From the NCBI GenBank assembly GCA_030761205.1, contig JAULJL010000034.1, forward strand, positions 4,735,501 to 4,799,500: a stretch of DNA of 64,000 nucleotides. The letters run 5' to 3'. The notes below the pieces were generated by a model. That model made no database searches, was not told the DNA's origin, and worked only from the letters and a program-made list of their open reading frames with translations. How positions within the stretch are numbered: position 1 is the stretch's first letter; each line of letters begins with the position of its first letter. Positions 34,747-45,925 of this stretch are shown piece after piece. This DNA is from Fremontodendron californicum (lineage: Eukaryota > Streptophyta > Magnoliopsida > Malvales > Malvaceae). The position numbers were made by a program, and so were the translations under genes.

Positions 34747-35135
34747 CAGGCTTTTTTATTACAATATAGCCAAAAAAAAAAAAATTTACCAAATTACCGT
34801 TGCTTTTTGATTATTTCCCAAAATACGGATCTTTTTTTTTTCAGCTGGGAAATCGCCATCCCCCATGGCGATTTCCCAGCGTGTTTTTTTGCAAATTTGC
34901 AAAAAAAATACCAAGGGAAATCGCCACCCCCCATGGCGATTTCCCTTGGTAATTTTAGCAAATTTTGCTAAAACCATGAAGAGAAATCGCCATGGGGGGT
35001 GGCGATTTCCCTTCATGTATATATATATTTTTTTAATTAATAAACAAAAATTATATTAAAACAAAATTTTATTTTAATTTGATAAATTTATTTTTAAAAA
35101 TTATAAATTAAATTAAAATATTTTTTTTATAATTT
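34747..35135. repeat. left TIR of the PMD MULE, with three palindromes
   Basis: Inverted copy at 38790-39165. It holds three long palindromes built on GGGAAATCGCCA and TGGCGATTTCCC, centred near 34862, 34932 and 34996, each about 37-40 bp with a CCCCCAT or ATGGGGG centre. Confidence 0.9.
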
Positions 35136-35321
35136 AAAAAAATTTAAAAATTCGTAAAATATATTTTAGGTTTTTTTATAATTTAATATTTTGAATTTTT
35201 TTTTAAATTTTAAATTTGAAATGAAAAAAAACAAATTAGAAAAAAAAAAATTGAAAGGGTGCAACGGTCATATGACCGTTGCCCCCATCCCCCCCACACC
35301 CCCCCACCCCACTCATTTTAT

Positions 35322-35330
35322 CTATAAATA
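35322..35330 (+). promoter_or_regulatory. TATA box of the PMD gene
   Basis: CTATAAATA, about 130 bp upstream of the ATG at 35459 and just outside the left TIR, so the gene seems to carry its own promoter within the element. Confidence 0.6.
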
Positions 35331-35458
35331 CCCCCCTCCTCTCCTTCAAATTTTCATTCCTCTCATTCAAATTTTCATTTTCTTTCAAAATTTTTTCATT
35401 TTTCTACCAAAAAAAATTTCTTTCTACCAATTTTTTTTTTCTACAACAATATTTTGAA

Positions 35459-37894
35459 ATGGCTTCACTATTGAGGTTACAAGAAAATCACATCTCGGAG
35501 TTTATATTTAACGAGGTAAGTAAATTGTTATATTATTATTGTTTTTAAATAATATAATTATTTTTTATATTATTATTGTTTTTTATATTATTATTGTTTT
35601 TTATATTATTATTGTTTTTTATATTATTATATTATTATTGTTTTTTATATTATTATTATTTTGTATATTATTATTGTGTTATATTATATTATATTATTAT
35701 TGTTTATATTATTATTGTTTTTATATTATTATTGTTTTATATTATATTATATTATTATTGTTTTATATATTATTATTGTTTTATATTATATTATTATTGT
35801 TTTATATTATATTATTATTGTTTTTTATATTATTATTGTTTTATATTATATTATTATTGTTTTTTATATTATTATTGTTTTATATTATATTATTATTGTT
35901 TTATATTATATTATTATAGTTTTTTATATTATTATTGTTTTATATTATATTATTATTGTTTATATTATATTATATTATTATTGTTTTATATTATATTATA
36001 TTATTATTGTTTATATTATATTATATTATTATTGTTTATATTATTATTGTTTATATTATATTATATTATATTATATTATTATTTTGTTATTTTATAGTTT
36101 TATTTATTACTTTTTAATTGTTATAGTTTTATAATATATTAATTGTTATTATTATAACAGGAAACTCGTCGCGTATTACGTTCGAGGAAATTTACATTGG
36201 AGGACCCGCATCCTTATATTATCGACCACTTAAGAAGAGCCGGATTTTATCACGCAAGTCAAATTCGACGACTTGTGATACAACCCGATTTAATCTCTGC
36301 GTTGGTCGAACGATGGAGACCCGAGACGCACACTTTTCATTTTCCATGTGGTGAATGCACGGTCAGTCTCGAAGATGTTGCGCTGCAACTTGGACTTCCG
36401 ATCCATGGCGATGCAGTTACAGGCGGAAGCCTGCTAGATTGGAATGAACTGTGTGAAGATCTATTGGGTGAGGTACCTCCAGAAGACGTCGTATCTGGCT
36501 CAACGGTGAGACTGACTTGGTTGAAAACGTTTCAAAATCTGTCATTACATGCAACCGAACAACAAATACAATATGCTGCTAGAGCATATATTTTACGTTT
36601 GATTGGAGGATTACTGATGCCTGACAAATCGAGCAGTCGGGTACATTTAATGTATCTTCCATTGCTACGTGATTTAGAGGAAGCAGCAAATTATAGTTGG
36701 GGTTCTGCGTGTTTGGCAGTTTTGTATAGAGAACTTTGCCGAGCTACAGTTCCAAAAAACCATGACATAGGTGGATGTCTAGTGCTTCTACAATCATGGG
36801 CTTGGTATCGGCTACCATTTCTTGCTCCGCGCGTGGATATTTCGGCTGTATACCCCCTTGCAAGCAGGTAATAATCTTTACTATTTTATTAATTTTGTAC
36901 GAAATTGTATTTTTATAGGTCATTAAGATATTATATGCATTTTAATAGGTGGAGTAGGAGTACGGGTAGAGATTTTACAGAGACTCCGAGCGATCTTGCA
37001 AGTATAAGACTACGACTAGATCGACTAGGATATGATAAGGTAAATATTTCGATTGTTACATTGAAGTTTTTTTTTTTTTATTTAATCCATACGAAACTAA
37101 TAATTTGTAATAATTATTCGCAGTTTCTGTGGATGCCATATTCCTCGAGTGAAATTATGGCATGCCTCCCATCGGATGCCTACAATAATTTCAATATATG
37201 GAAAGCAAACACAGCATTGATATGCTTTTCATATGTAGAGTGGCACCAAACTGACCGGGTGTTGCGACAATTTGGGATGCAACAACCAATTCCTGCAGCC
37301 CCGATGAACCTTGATAAGCTTCACAAGGTCGACATGCGTGGTCGTAATGATGAATTCTGGCCTGCGAAGCATGAACATTGGATCCAATGGTGGAACATAC
37401 GTTTTCAACGAATTCCGACAGGTTACCCGATTGTTGGTAATAATTTCAACCCATCTGCTGATTACATAAGATGGTATAGAAATGAAGGTCGGCCTTTCGT
37501 TTGTCCACCGTCGATGCACGAGGATGTTAGGAGTATGCCATTTACCGGACAAACTTCAGCTCCAGTCCCTCCTACACAGGATATGGATGCTCCTAGACCT
37601 CGCCGACAACGTGGGCGAAGGCGTCAACCGACCTCATCGGAGTTCACAGCACCGAGGATGTCATTTGATCATCCTGAACCTGAACGGGATCATGGAGTAC
37701 CATCCAGCCATCGTTATTCCGTAAGTCACCCCGGATATGACGTTGATGAGTGTTACCGACCATCACTGCCAAGAACGAGGTTAGATGACCAGCTCCCCGT
37801 CCTAAGTCCAAGTTCAGCATATTTAACATCCATGTATCAGTTTGGAACCCCTTCGTCAGCATTTGATGCTACATCATTTTATGGGTGCATCTAG
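35459..37894 (+). CDS. plant mobile domain protein (MAIN/MAIL1-like), four exons
   Basis: Exons 35459-35515, 36161-36867, 36949-37039 and 37124-37894, all with GT-AG introns and matching phases, give 541 codons. Exon 1 is MASLLRLQENHISEFIFNE. Exon 2 has the PMD core: LRRAGFYHASQIRR, LVERWRPETHTFHFPCGECT, VSLEDVALQLGLPIHGDAVTG, then a WNELCEDLLG segment. Exons 3-4 hold YDKFLWMPYSS, the WHQTDRVLRQFGMQQPIP segment and an Arg/Pro-rich tail. Host PMD proteins (MAIN, MAIL1) act in the nucleus in silencing of transposons and genome maintenance; TE-borne versions are of unknown role. The frame stops at 37892-37894, but the C-terminal coding sequence appears to continue in another frame to 38123 (see next entry). 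Confidence 0.88.
35516..36160 (+). repeat. intron 1 microsatellite-like TTATTATTGTTTTATA array
   Basis: About 500 bp of TATATTATTATTG and TTTTATATTA units fill the intron. It starts GTAAG and ends TTATAACAG. The long open frames over it (poly Tyr-Ile-Leu) are artefacts of the repeat. Confidence 0.85.
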
Positions 37895-38123
37895 TAGTCA
37901 GGTTCCCGTTATGGGTGAACTAGGTGTTGGCTCATCCAGCAGTGGATTTCAAATTTTTGATACGGATGAAACGACTGATGACATACAACCGGAACCAGTG
38001 GCGGTTATAGCAAGAGGTCGTGGTGGACCGCGAATACGTGCCACTGACGAGGTTGAACGACGGGTGCAACCACCACGCACTAGAAGAACTCGACACTGTT
38101 GCTCTACACCACGCAATAATTAG
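37884..38123 (+). pseudogene. displaced C-terminal tail of the PMD gene
   Basis: In the frame ending at 38123 the sequence reads ASSSQVPVMGELGVGSSSSG and ends in an Arg-rich region (ARGRGGPRIRATDEVERR). At about 37884 the main frame reads SFYG and then CI-stop, while one base less in the GGG run would read through into ASSSQ. This looks like a one-base insertion in the homopolymer. The alternative is that the shorter product is functional, since this tail is low-complexity. Confidence 0.65.
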
Positions 38124-38789
38124 AATAATTGTAATGTGTTTTAAATTTCTAATATAAATTTATATGTTTTGCATTTCATGTAATTTGTTCGGAAATTAAT
38201 TGTTATATTTTATTTTAATTTATATCTTAATGTTGTTATTTAATTTTAATATAATAATCCAAATTACATGATAAGTTGCTTTTCTTTTTTTCATTTTAAT
38301 TTAATTTTCTTTTTAAATTTTAATAACAAAAAAAAAATTTAATCAGAAATTAAATTAAAATTTTTTTATCAAATATCCAGTTTTAAACTGTAACAATCTA
38401 TATTATTATTAAAAACAATGATTAAATTGATGTCACGAGTTAATCGAATACCAACTCAAAAAAACTAATCAAATTAAAAAAATTATTTTACGATACCAAC
38501 TTAAAAATAACTTCTTTATTTAAAAAAGTGACTCGATAAATTTCTTTAAAAAAAATTTATTTACATTTTACATCATTAAATTATTTTTGATATAAATTAA
38601 ATTTTCTTTTTTATAATATTACAAAATTATAAAAAATAAAATTTTTGATATAAAAATTTAATAAAAAATATAATCTTCTTTTTAAATTTTAATAAGAAAT
38701 ATATTTTTATTTTTTATAAAATTGTAATAATAAATTAAATTACATTTTTAATATATATTTTAAAAAAAAATAAATAACCAAACCTATAA
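38124..38789. other. 3' non-coding part of the PMD MULE
   Basis: AT-rich sequence between the gene and the right TIR; includes the 3' UTR. No motifs. Confidence 0.5.
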
Positions 38790-39165
38790 AAAAATATTTT
38801 AATTTAATTTATAATTTTTAAAAATAAATTTATCAAATTAAAATAAAATTTTGTTTTAATATAATTTTTGTTTATTAATTAAAAAAAATATATATATACA
38901 TTAAGGGAAATCGCCACCCCCCATGGCGATTTCCCTTCATGGTTTTAGCAAATTTTGCTAAAATTACCAAGGGAAATCGCCATGGGGGGTGGCGATTTCC
39001 CTTGGTATTTTTTTGCAAATTTGCAAAAAAACACGCTGGGAAATCGCCATGGGGGATGGTGATTTCCCAGCTAGAAAAAAAAAGATCCGTATTTTGGGAA
39101 ATAATCAAAAAGCAACGGTAATTTGGTAAATTTTTTTTTTTTGGCTATATTGTAATAAAAAAGCC
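38790..39165. repeat. right TIR of the PMD MULE, with three palindromes
   Basis: Inverse of 34747-35135, with palindromes centred near 38922, 38986 and 39053. The outer end GTAATAAAAAAGCC abuts the TSD. Confidence 0.9.
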
Positions 39166-39174
39166 GAGAATACA

Positions 39175-40549
39175 TGTCATTGTATTCTCTTCTCGTTGTC
39201 AAAAAAAAAATATATATATTATTTGATGTTTGATGATACATATTAAAATAATATTTTAAAAAATTTTAATTATTTTTAATTCAATAAAAATATACATTAA
39301 ATATAATTTTTTAAAATAATAATTTAATAATTCATAATCACTGCCTATAAACATCAATTATCGGGACTCAAATTAAAAATCTCTTTATCAATTCTTTTTC
39401 TCCCGGCCAAAATGCAAAGTGGAAGTGCAAAAACAGCATTAAAATCCACGTCTAAGGACGTGATTGGTCAGTGCAGTTTGAGGATGCTACGGAAGCGAAG
39501 CACCAGATCAAGGATTTCCACGTGTCGTGCACTCAGCTAAGGTAAGAAAAGCAAATCGTTGGGTCAACTCATCAGTCATTTGGCATGAAATTGAGCATGC
39601 CAAGTGCCAAGTCTTCTTTTCCCACACACATTTTTTTTAATTATAATTATTAAGTGGGTTAGTGGGAATATGTCCCACTCGGAACTTGACAATGCAAATG
39701 CAAATTTTGTGTTTCTCACTTGTTTTGGACCCACCAAATTTATTATGTGATGGATAAACTTAATAATTTTAGATACTATATAAAAATTTGATACAATATA
39801 TTTAGTAAATACAAAAATAATATAATAAATATGATATATTTAATATACGTATTATTTTTATATTTAAAATTTTAATATATTTAATAATTTATATTTACAC
39901 AATTAATATAAAAATACAAAATATAACATATATATACACGAATTATAAAATATAGAAATGGTGAACTTGGTTTGTTGATGGATGAGCTTAAAAGGCTTAA
40001 TTTAATTGATTTAAAGTTGACAAAGAAGTGTGGTGGATAAACAATGGGATAAACACGAATTATTATTATTTTGTGGTGTGAGCATCATCATGTTTGTGAT
40101 TAGGAACCAAGATTCTAGGCACCCACATATCTCACATTATTCAACCATGAAACATGTTTATCTTCAAAATACACTAATTCATAAGATTAACAACAACTAC
40201 TACTACTACAACACATTTCCAATCCTATAAATTATAAACATTGCATTCTTTTGTTCTATTTAGAAATTAGAATCCCAATCCTCATTATTCAAAACTGCAA
40301 AACTCCTCACCCCTAAAACACAAACAAACATTGCTTATGCATGTCAGGAGAATGTTTTTTTTATCTTTTTTCTATATATTCTTCCTTTTGGGCCAAGAAG
40401 ACGAAACTTTCATGAACTTTTCATTTAGATTTTTTTTTTCGGTATAAAAAATATCATAATTTGAAGAAAAAAAAATTGTAAATGTTGAAATTCAAACTCC
40501 AAATTTATTGAATGTCACTTTTCACAAATGATTGTAGGAAACAACTGAG
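39175..40549. other. intergenic, no gene seen
   Basis: Mostly AT-rich. 39400-39560 is more GC-rich and holds CCACGTGTC (about 39519), an ABRE/G-box-like site, but no nearby coding exon was found to go with it. Confidence 0.45.
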
Positions 40550-40840
40550 TAGACCTGTTCAAGGGCCGAGCTCTCACCCGTATTGGATCGGGTTTGGACA
40601 TAGTTTTTTCTAATTTGGGCCGACTCGAATTATTGTTTATTAACAAAAAAATATTTTTTTAATTATAAAAATATATTAATATTAATATAAAAATAAAAAT
40701 AATTTTTTAATATTTTTTGAATAGTGAAACGGCTTTTTGAATTTTCTTGAGCCCAGAGCGGACTTGAGTAAAGCATCTCAAAAAAATTCGGACCACGATC
40801 TGGCCCGACCCATGAAGCTAAGCCCTTGGTTCACCTAGAA
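40550..40840. mobile_element. hAT-like MITE (GGTCGGG family)
   Basis: Starts TAGACCTGTTCAAGGGCCGAG, ends near GGCCCGACCCATGAAGC with an extra stretch before TTCACCTA. Centre has AAAAATATATTAATATTAAT. TSD not clear. Confidence 0.6.
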
Positions 40841-40854
40841 ATATATTATTACTG

Positions 40855-41720
40855 TTGAATATTAATGATTAATTGAGTGTATAAATACGAAATACGTATA
40901 TCAATACGTAGATTATGTAAGTAGATACACGGTGTATATTTTATGTACACAATTGATATCATGTTTGAATGAGAAATTAATCTCAAAGGTACCCACTTGA
41001 AGATGAAGAAGTTGGTTGAAGTTGTGCTTAGTGTGGAATCTCACATTGAACAAAGAAATGCTTAAGCTTGTAGTTTATATAGGCTTAGGTTCCATGTTTG
41101 GGTTGGACCCCTAGGGGAACCCAAGTTTTTGTGAAAGGTGAGGACCTACACAAAAAATGGGGTACCACACGCGCGCGCCGCTGAGCTAGATTAGGCTAGG
41201 CTGGGTCGGGTTTGGGTCAGGTTTTTGTGAAGGGTGAGGACCTACACAAAAAATGGGGTACCACAGGCGCGCGTCGCCGAGTTGGGCTAGGCTGGGTCGG
41301 GTTTGATTTAGTAATTAATTTTTTACTGCTCAACCGACATTTTTTTTCGGTCCAAATCGAATTGATACAACCAACCGACCAAGAGACTTGTTTGATTAAA
41401 ACATGTCTGTTCGGACAAATTTTTTATTCCAAAAATTGTGTCTGACCGAACCGTTTCTGTCTGAACAGTTCTGTCTGTTTCAGACAAACGTGTCTTGTCT
41501 GAATAGTCTCTTGCATTTCTATAAATAATCAAAGGCAATGTCTGTTTTAAATACTCATAAACGATTTCTTCCTCTCGATTTTCTGCATACTGTCTTGTGA
41601 GAGAGATCGACATCTTTCTGATTCGCCGTGTTGCTTCGAGTGTGCTCTCGATAGCAACGCTATCGAGGAAGCCTGGGAGACGAGTTGCATTATACTGTAA
41701 GCACTTGATAGACATGCAAT
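40855..41720. mobile_element. probable LTR or LTR fragment (copia-like)
   Basis: From TGTTGAATATTAATG the sequence has features of plant LTRs: the GTGGAATCTCACATTGAACA and TATATAGGCTTAGGTTCC context, a second TATA-like CTATAAATAA at about 41519, and a following leader-like CTCTCGATTTTCTGCATACT. No partner LTR, coding domain or TSD was found, so limits and class are tentative. Confidence 0.4.
41125..41312. repeat. two-copy 96-bp tandem duplication with GC-rich core
   Basis: GTTTTTGTGAAAGGTGAGGA to GGGTCGGGTTTG occurs at 41125-41220 and again at 41221-41312. Each copy contains a CACGCGCGC-type run (GGCGCGCGTCG in the second), unusual in this AT-rich setting. Confidence 0.85.
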
Positions 41721-43365
41721 AATAATTCTAAGATCAAAGGTTTTACCTTGACTCCATATTGTTTTTCCTTCTATGAAATTTGTGAGTTTATTTTATTCAT
41801 ATATATATATATATATATGGTTTCAATAATAAATTTAGATTTATTATTATTAATTCTATTTCTTTAATGTTCGTCTATATATATATATATATATATAGTA
41901 TGGAAATTATACGAGAACTAACATTTACAACAAGTGTGTTAATGTATTATGAAACACCGGTCATCGGTACGTTCGAAGGAAACTATTTTTCTTCTCTTTT
42001 CTTAATAAATGAAAAAAAAAAAAAAAATCCCTGAAATTAAAACCAAATGAAGAATTAACGATCATATATAAGTAAACGTGAATGTCAACTCTCTCTCCGA
42101 AAAACAGAAAAAAAAGCCAAAACTACGTACTACTGGAAAACTGGTGGGTGGTGGTGACCTACAAAATTAAGGTGAACAATACAGTTTATAAACCATAATT
42201 ACAGTGGTAGGTTACCTTCCATTTAGTTTAGTTTTGTACAATTAATGTATTAATAGCCATCGAGTCAAATTTGATTTTAATTTCTCTCCTTCAACTTCAA
42301 CCCATCAACATCGATCAATTCGGTCCCTATCACCTAATTATCGACTCATCCTCCACCCAAGGATCGAATGTTTGTGACTTTGAGCAGCCAACTTTTCATT
42401 TCTGAGTTCTGACAGGACAATTGTGCTTTTTTATTTATTTTGAAGTTCATCTGTATATATTTTATATATAAAGAAAGAGCCATTTGGTGTGTGACTTTGG
42501 CTATCTTATCTCTTACTATAAATGAATCCTGCGTTTGCCCTTTTGGATTTAGCTCTTTTAACCCATGGAAGGTCTTGGAACCATGTTTTTTTTTTTTTTT
42601 TTTTTAATCTGAAAGGTTAAAGGAAGTGTTGTTGGAATTTTAGCTTGATGACTCCTGTGAGTCTTGTCCCTAGTTTTACCAGGATTTAAATAACAGTAAT
42701 AATTTGATGTTACAATCGTTATTTTACGATTTCGATTTTTTTTGTTAATATTTATCGTAATTAGGGTATGAATAATTAGAGTTCTTAGTGGTTAACTCGC
42801 GATCGTAAATTACATATATATAAATTCAATTTAAAATTTGTAAATTTTTTTTTATATAAATAAAAAATCATAGAGTGTCATAAACTATTTAAAAAATTAA
42901 TAAAAAAAATTATGATTATAATTTTTATTACTATGTTTTACATTGAAAATGAAAGAAAAAAAAAAAAGCTGTGATAACAATAGCATTAATGTGACAAATA
43001 CGTACATCGCGACTGAAAATATGTCTGTGATCATAATTTAAATCTATGATCCCTACTAAAATATTGGAATATCATGCATTAAATGTTGAAGTCAAGGCTA
43101 ACTCGGCCGTTCCTCACTAACGTTATAAATTCTATTTGAAGTCTTTGGTAACTTTCAAGTTTTGTAGAATTTGCAGGCAAATTTAAAATGGCCAAACCCA
43201 CAATCACTGAGATAGCTCAAGGGAACAGTGACCGGGGGCCCTTGACGAACGAATCCTTTTATTTTGTCGTGGAAAAAAAGCAAAAAGAGGAAAAACACAT
43301 ATATTCTTGATGACTTTTTCAAAGAATGTAATAGACGGGAGAAATTTTGACGGGGACCTCGTATT
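41721..43365. other. intergenic, with AT microsatellites
   Basis: (AT)n runs at about 41800-41817 and 41876-41898, and poly-A/T tracts at 42011 and 42585. No coding exon recognised. Confidence 0.5.
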
Positions 43366-43665
43366 TAGACATGCTAAAGGCCGAACAATTCATTCGGTTT
43401 GACAGATCTGATTCGTATTAAATCGGATTTAAATAAAAAAAAATTCATTTTGAGTCGATCAATTTGAATTACTGTTTATTTAATAAAAATATATATTTAT
43501 TTAAATTTAATTATAAAAATATTAATATTAATATAAAAAATAATTTTTTATATTATTTAAACAATAAAACGAGCTTAAAGATCGATCGGACCTACCAAAA
43601 TCATACTTAAATTGAAAGAAAAAGAAAATTTTTGAGCCGCTGTCCAACTTGGCCCATGAGAGGTT
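43366..43665. mobile_element. hAT-like MITE, degenerate (GGTCGGG family)
   Basis: Starts TAGACATGCTAAAGGCCGAA, ends near CAACTTGGCCCATGAGAGG. The AT-rich centre matches other copies. Confidence 0.5.
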
Positions 43666-44880
43666 TACTTGTATTGTAACATTGATTAAAGAGGAAGATG
43701 TGTCTTCAATAGTAAAATCGCCTCATTGCAATTAGTTGAATGGAAATTCAGTCTATGGGGTTGGTTTTGAGTAAAACTTTGAATTAGAATTATAGGTCTT
43801 TTCTTCAAACTTTCTTTTTTTTTTTTTCAATACAAAAACCACCTAACAATCAATGTCCTCCTAAACTAGCTAGGACCGTTAAAAATCATTTCTCCACCCA
43901 AGGAGACTTCTTGGTTATTTAGTAAAGTGAAATAATAAAGTCAGAAAAAATAAAAACATTGAAGTTCAAACTACTAATATTTCTTTTGTTACAATTCATC
44001 CTATATTTATTCACTTATAAACATGGCCTAAACGATGATTATCTTCGAGATCTACATGATTATGTAGATAAATATTCCTAATCTATATGACATGTTATAA
44101 TGCAATGCATAATGATCTAATCATAACATAATTGTACAGTAAATGCAAAATTACTAAAAATACATCAAGATATATTTATGACAAAATTATGTACCGACTT
44201 CTAATGACATGTTATAAATATTCTAATAATAGCTTATTTTTATGTGGCATACCAAAATGCTCCTATCGTAGATAACATAGCTTGGGCAACATAATATTAT
44301 TTATGAGTTCGTAAGATTACCATAGCAGAATATAAAACTAATCTTAACTCTTAAGCATAATGTCATGCATGTTTATTATCTACATGGTATACATTTTGTA
44401 AGAAGATCTAACGCCTTAAACTATACTTTAAAAATTAAATTTGCCTTGAAATTTTGATTAAGATGATTTAACAGAGTTTTGCTTTGGTTGGGATTCTCCA
44501 AATCACGATCGATTGTCACTTGTCAGGCATAGTTTCATAATTGGGAATTTTCGGACAGAGTTTTGATAGGACTATGATTTTCAGGCTTTTGGGCCTTAGG
44601 CTCCTTCTAGGATTAGGACTCCTCGATCTTAGGCTCTTTTGGGACTCCTTGGATGGAATTTCTTATTTGCTTAAGAAAAGAGAGAGAAATGGAGTAAGAA
44701 TAATTATGGCCGGGTTGTCATAAATGTTATGGTGTCTTTTGAAAAAATGAACTGAGAGAGATTTATATAGCAGAGATGAAATAAAATGGACAATCAGGAT
44801 GAAAGCTGACAAACGGCTCAAGTTTAATAAAACATTTGGACATTTATCATAAATTAATTCTGAAAATTATCAAGAATGGA
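43666..44880. other. intergenic, no gene seen
   Basis: AT-rich. A 60-codon frame at 44541-44723 has no motif. Confidence 0.45.
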
Positions 44881-44979
44881 GATGATGCTCGGATCAGATA
44901 ATTCTAAAAAATTACCCGAGACACTCTCTTGCTCAGGAGCGTGATTGATACTCTCTTTTTTTCAAAATTTGGCACCACA

Positions 44980-45280
44980 GTCGATCCTTGGGTGGATCCA
45001 TCGAATCAATGGTCCTCTTCAATCGACAATGATGACTGTCGATCGACAATTCAATCCATATTCGGTCGACATAAAGCTTTGTCGATCGAAACCGTAGGGA
45101 ATTTTCAATTTCAAGAGAAAACGATAGAATTTTCAATTTTCTATACAATTTATTAAGCACTCGATTGACAGTTCTTAGTTTCGATCGAACCTAAACCACA
45201 CTCGTTCGACATTTATTAGTGTCGATCGAAGCAAAATCTAGCTTGATCAACACATACTAGTGTCGATCAACGCATGTTCA
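44980..45280. repeat. cluster of TCGATCGAC-type motifs
   Basis: About ten copies of (G)TCGATCGAC or close variants (TCGATCGAAAC, TCGATCAACAC, TCGGTCGAC) are spread over 300 bp. No coding sequence. It may be part of an LTR or leader related to the copia remnant just downstream. Confidence 0.6.
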
Positions 45281-45479
45281 TCCTATTTGTCCAAATTTCA
45301 AGTTTGTTCATCCGTTTGGAGAGTATTTTTGAAATTTCCAAACATCCACAAGTCGTATATATGTTTACTATCATTGGCTAAAACCATAAGCCTCGATTCA
45401 TAAACTCGACCAAAAAATTCAAAACAATGTGTCTTTATAGGTTATTGTGAAAACCAAAGTGCATACTACTACCTCGATC

Positions 45480-45925
45480 CTATCATAAACAAGATTTTCA
45501 ATTCTAGGAAATGTTCTGTTCGATGAAACCAAGTTTCCTCATGACATTTTTAAAAGCTTATCTCAACGGCAGTAAAGCTCATTTACATCACAAATTTCTG
45601 TTCCAAGAACTCATCCTATGGTAACTAGGTCTCAAAACAATATTTTTAAGCCTAAACATCCTCTTCCACCATCTATGGAACCATCTTGTGCCACTGTTAC
45701 TATTAAAGATCCTTTGTGGAAGTAGGCTATGTTTGATGAACTTCAAGCCTTGAATAAAAACAACACCTGGGAACTTGTCCCTCCGCCCTCAAATAGAACC
45801 AATGTGGGCTTTAAATGGGTATTTTGATTGTCTAGTCAAGGCTAGATTGATAGCAAAAGGTTTCAATTAAAGACCAGGCTTGGATTATAATGAAACATTC
45901 AGTCCAGTAATGAAATCATTTATTG
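45480..45925 (+). pseudogene. copia pol remnant (integrase tail to RT start)
   Basis: Plus strand reads NVLFDETKFPHD (integrase C-terminal region), then VPRTHPMVTRSQNNIFKPKH, then DPLWK-stop-AMFDELQALNKNNTWELVPPP, NVGFKWVF and, after a gap, KARLIAKGFN-stop-RPGLDYNETFSPVMK. Stops and a small deletion (about 25 residues after KWVF) show decay. Sequence beyond 45925 no longer reads as RT. Confidence 0.85.

Larger units (their letters stand above)
34738..39174 (+). mobile_element. Mutator-like element carrying a plant mobile domain gene
   Basis: The element spans 34747-39165 (4419 bp). Ends are GGCTTTTTTATTACAATA and its inverse; TIRs run to about 35135 and from about 38790 (about 385 bp). The 9-bp TSD GAGAATACA is exact at 34738-34746 and 39166-39174. 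Long TIRs plus a 9-bp TSD indicate the Mutator superfamily. No MURA transposase was seen; the only gene is the plant mobile domain gene at 35459-37894. PMD genes are known to occur inside MULEs and other plant transposons. Intact TSDs and good ORF preservation suggest recent insertion. Confidence 0.93.

Noticed and set aside
35539..36134. Several overlapping open frames of 60-173 codons rich in Tyr, Ile and Leu
   Set aside because: They are translations of the TATTATTG repeat inside intron 1 of the PMD gene.
37229..37862. Minus-strand frames over the PMD gene
   Set aside because: They are antisense shadows of exon 4 and lack family motifs.
41323..41715. 130-codon minus-strand frame
   Set aside because: It is antisense to LTR-like sequence with a TATA box on the plus strand; no protein family recognised.
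40855..41933. Complete solo LTR with defined ends
   Set aside because: I could not find a TG..CA pair with a matching TSD, so only a tentative LTR-like feature is reported.
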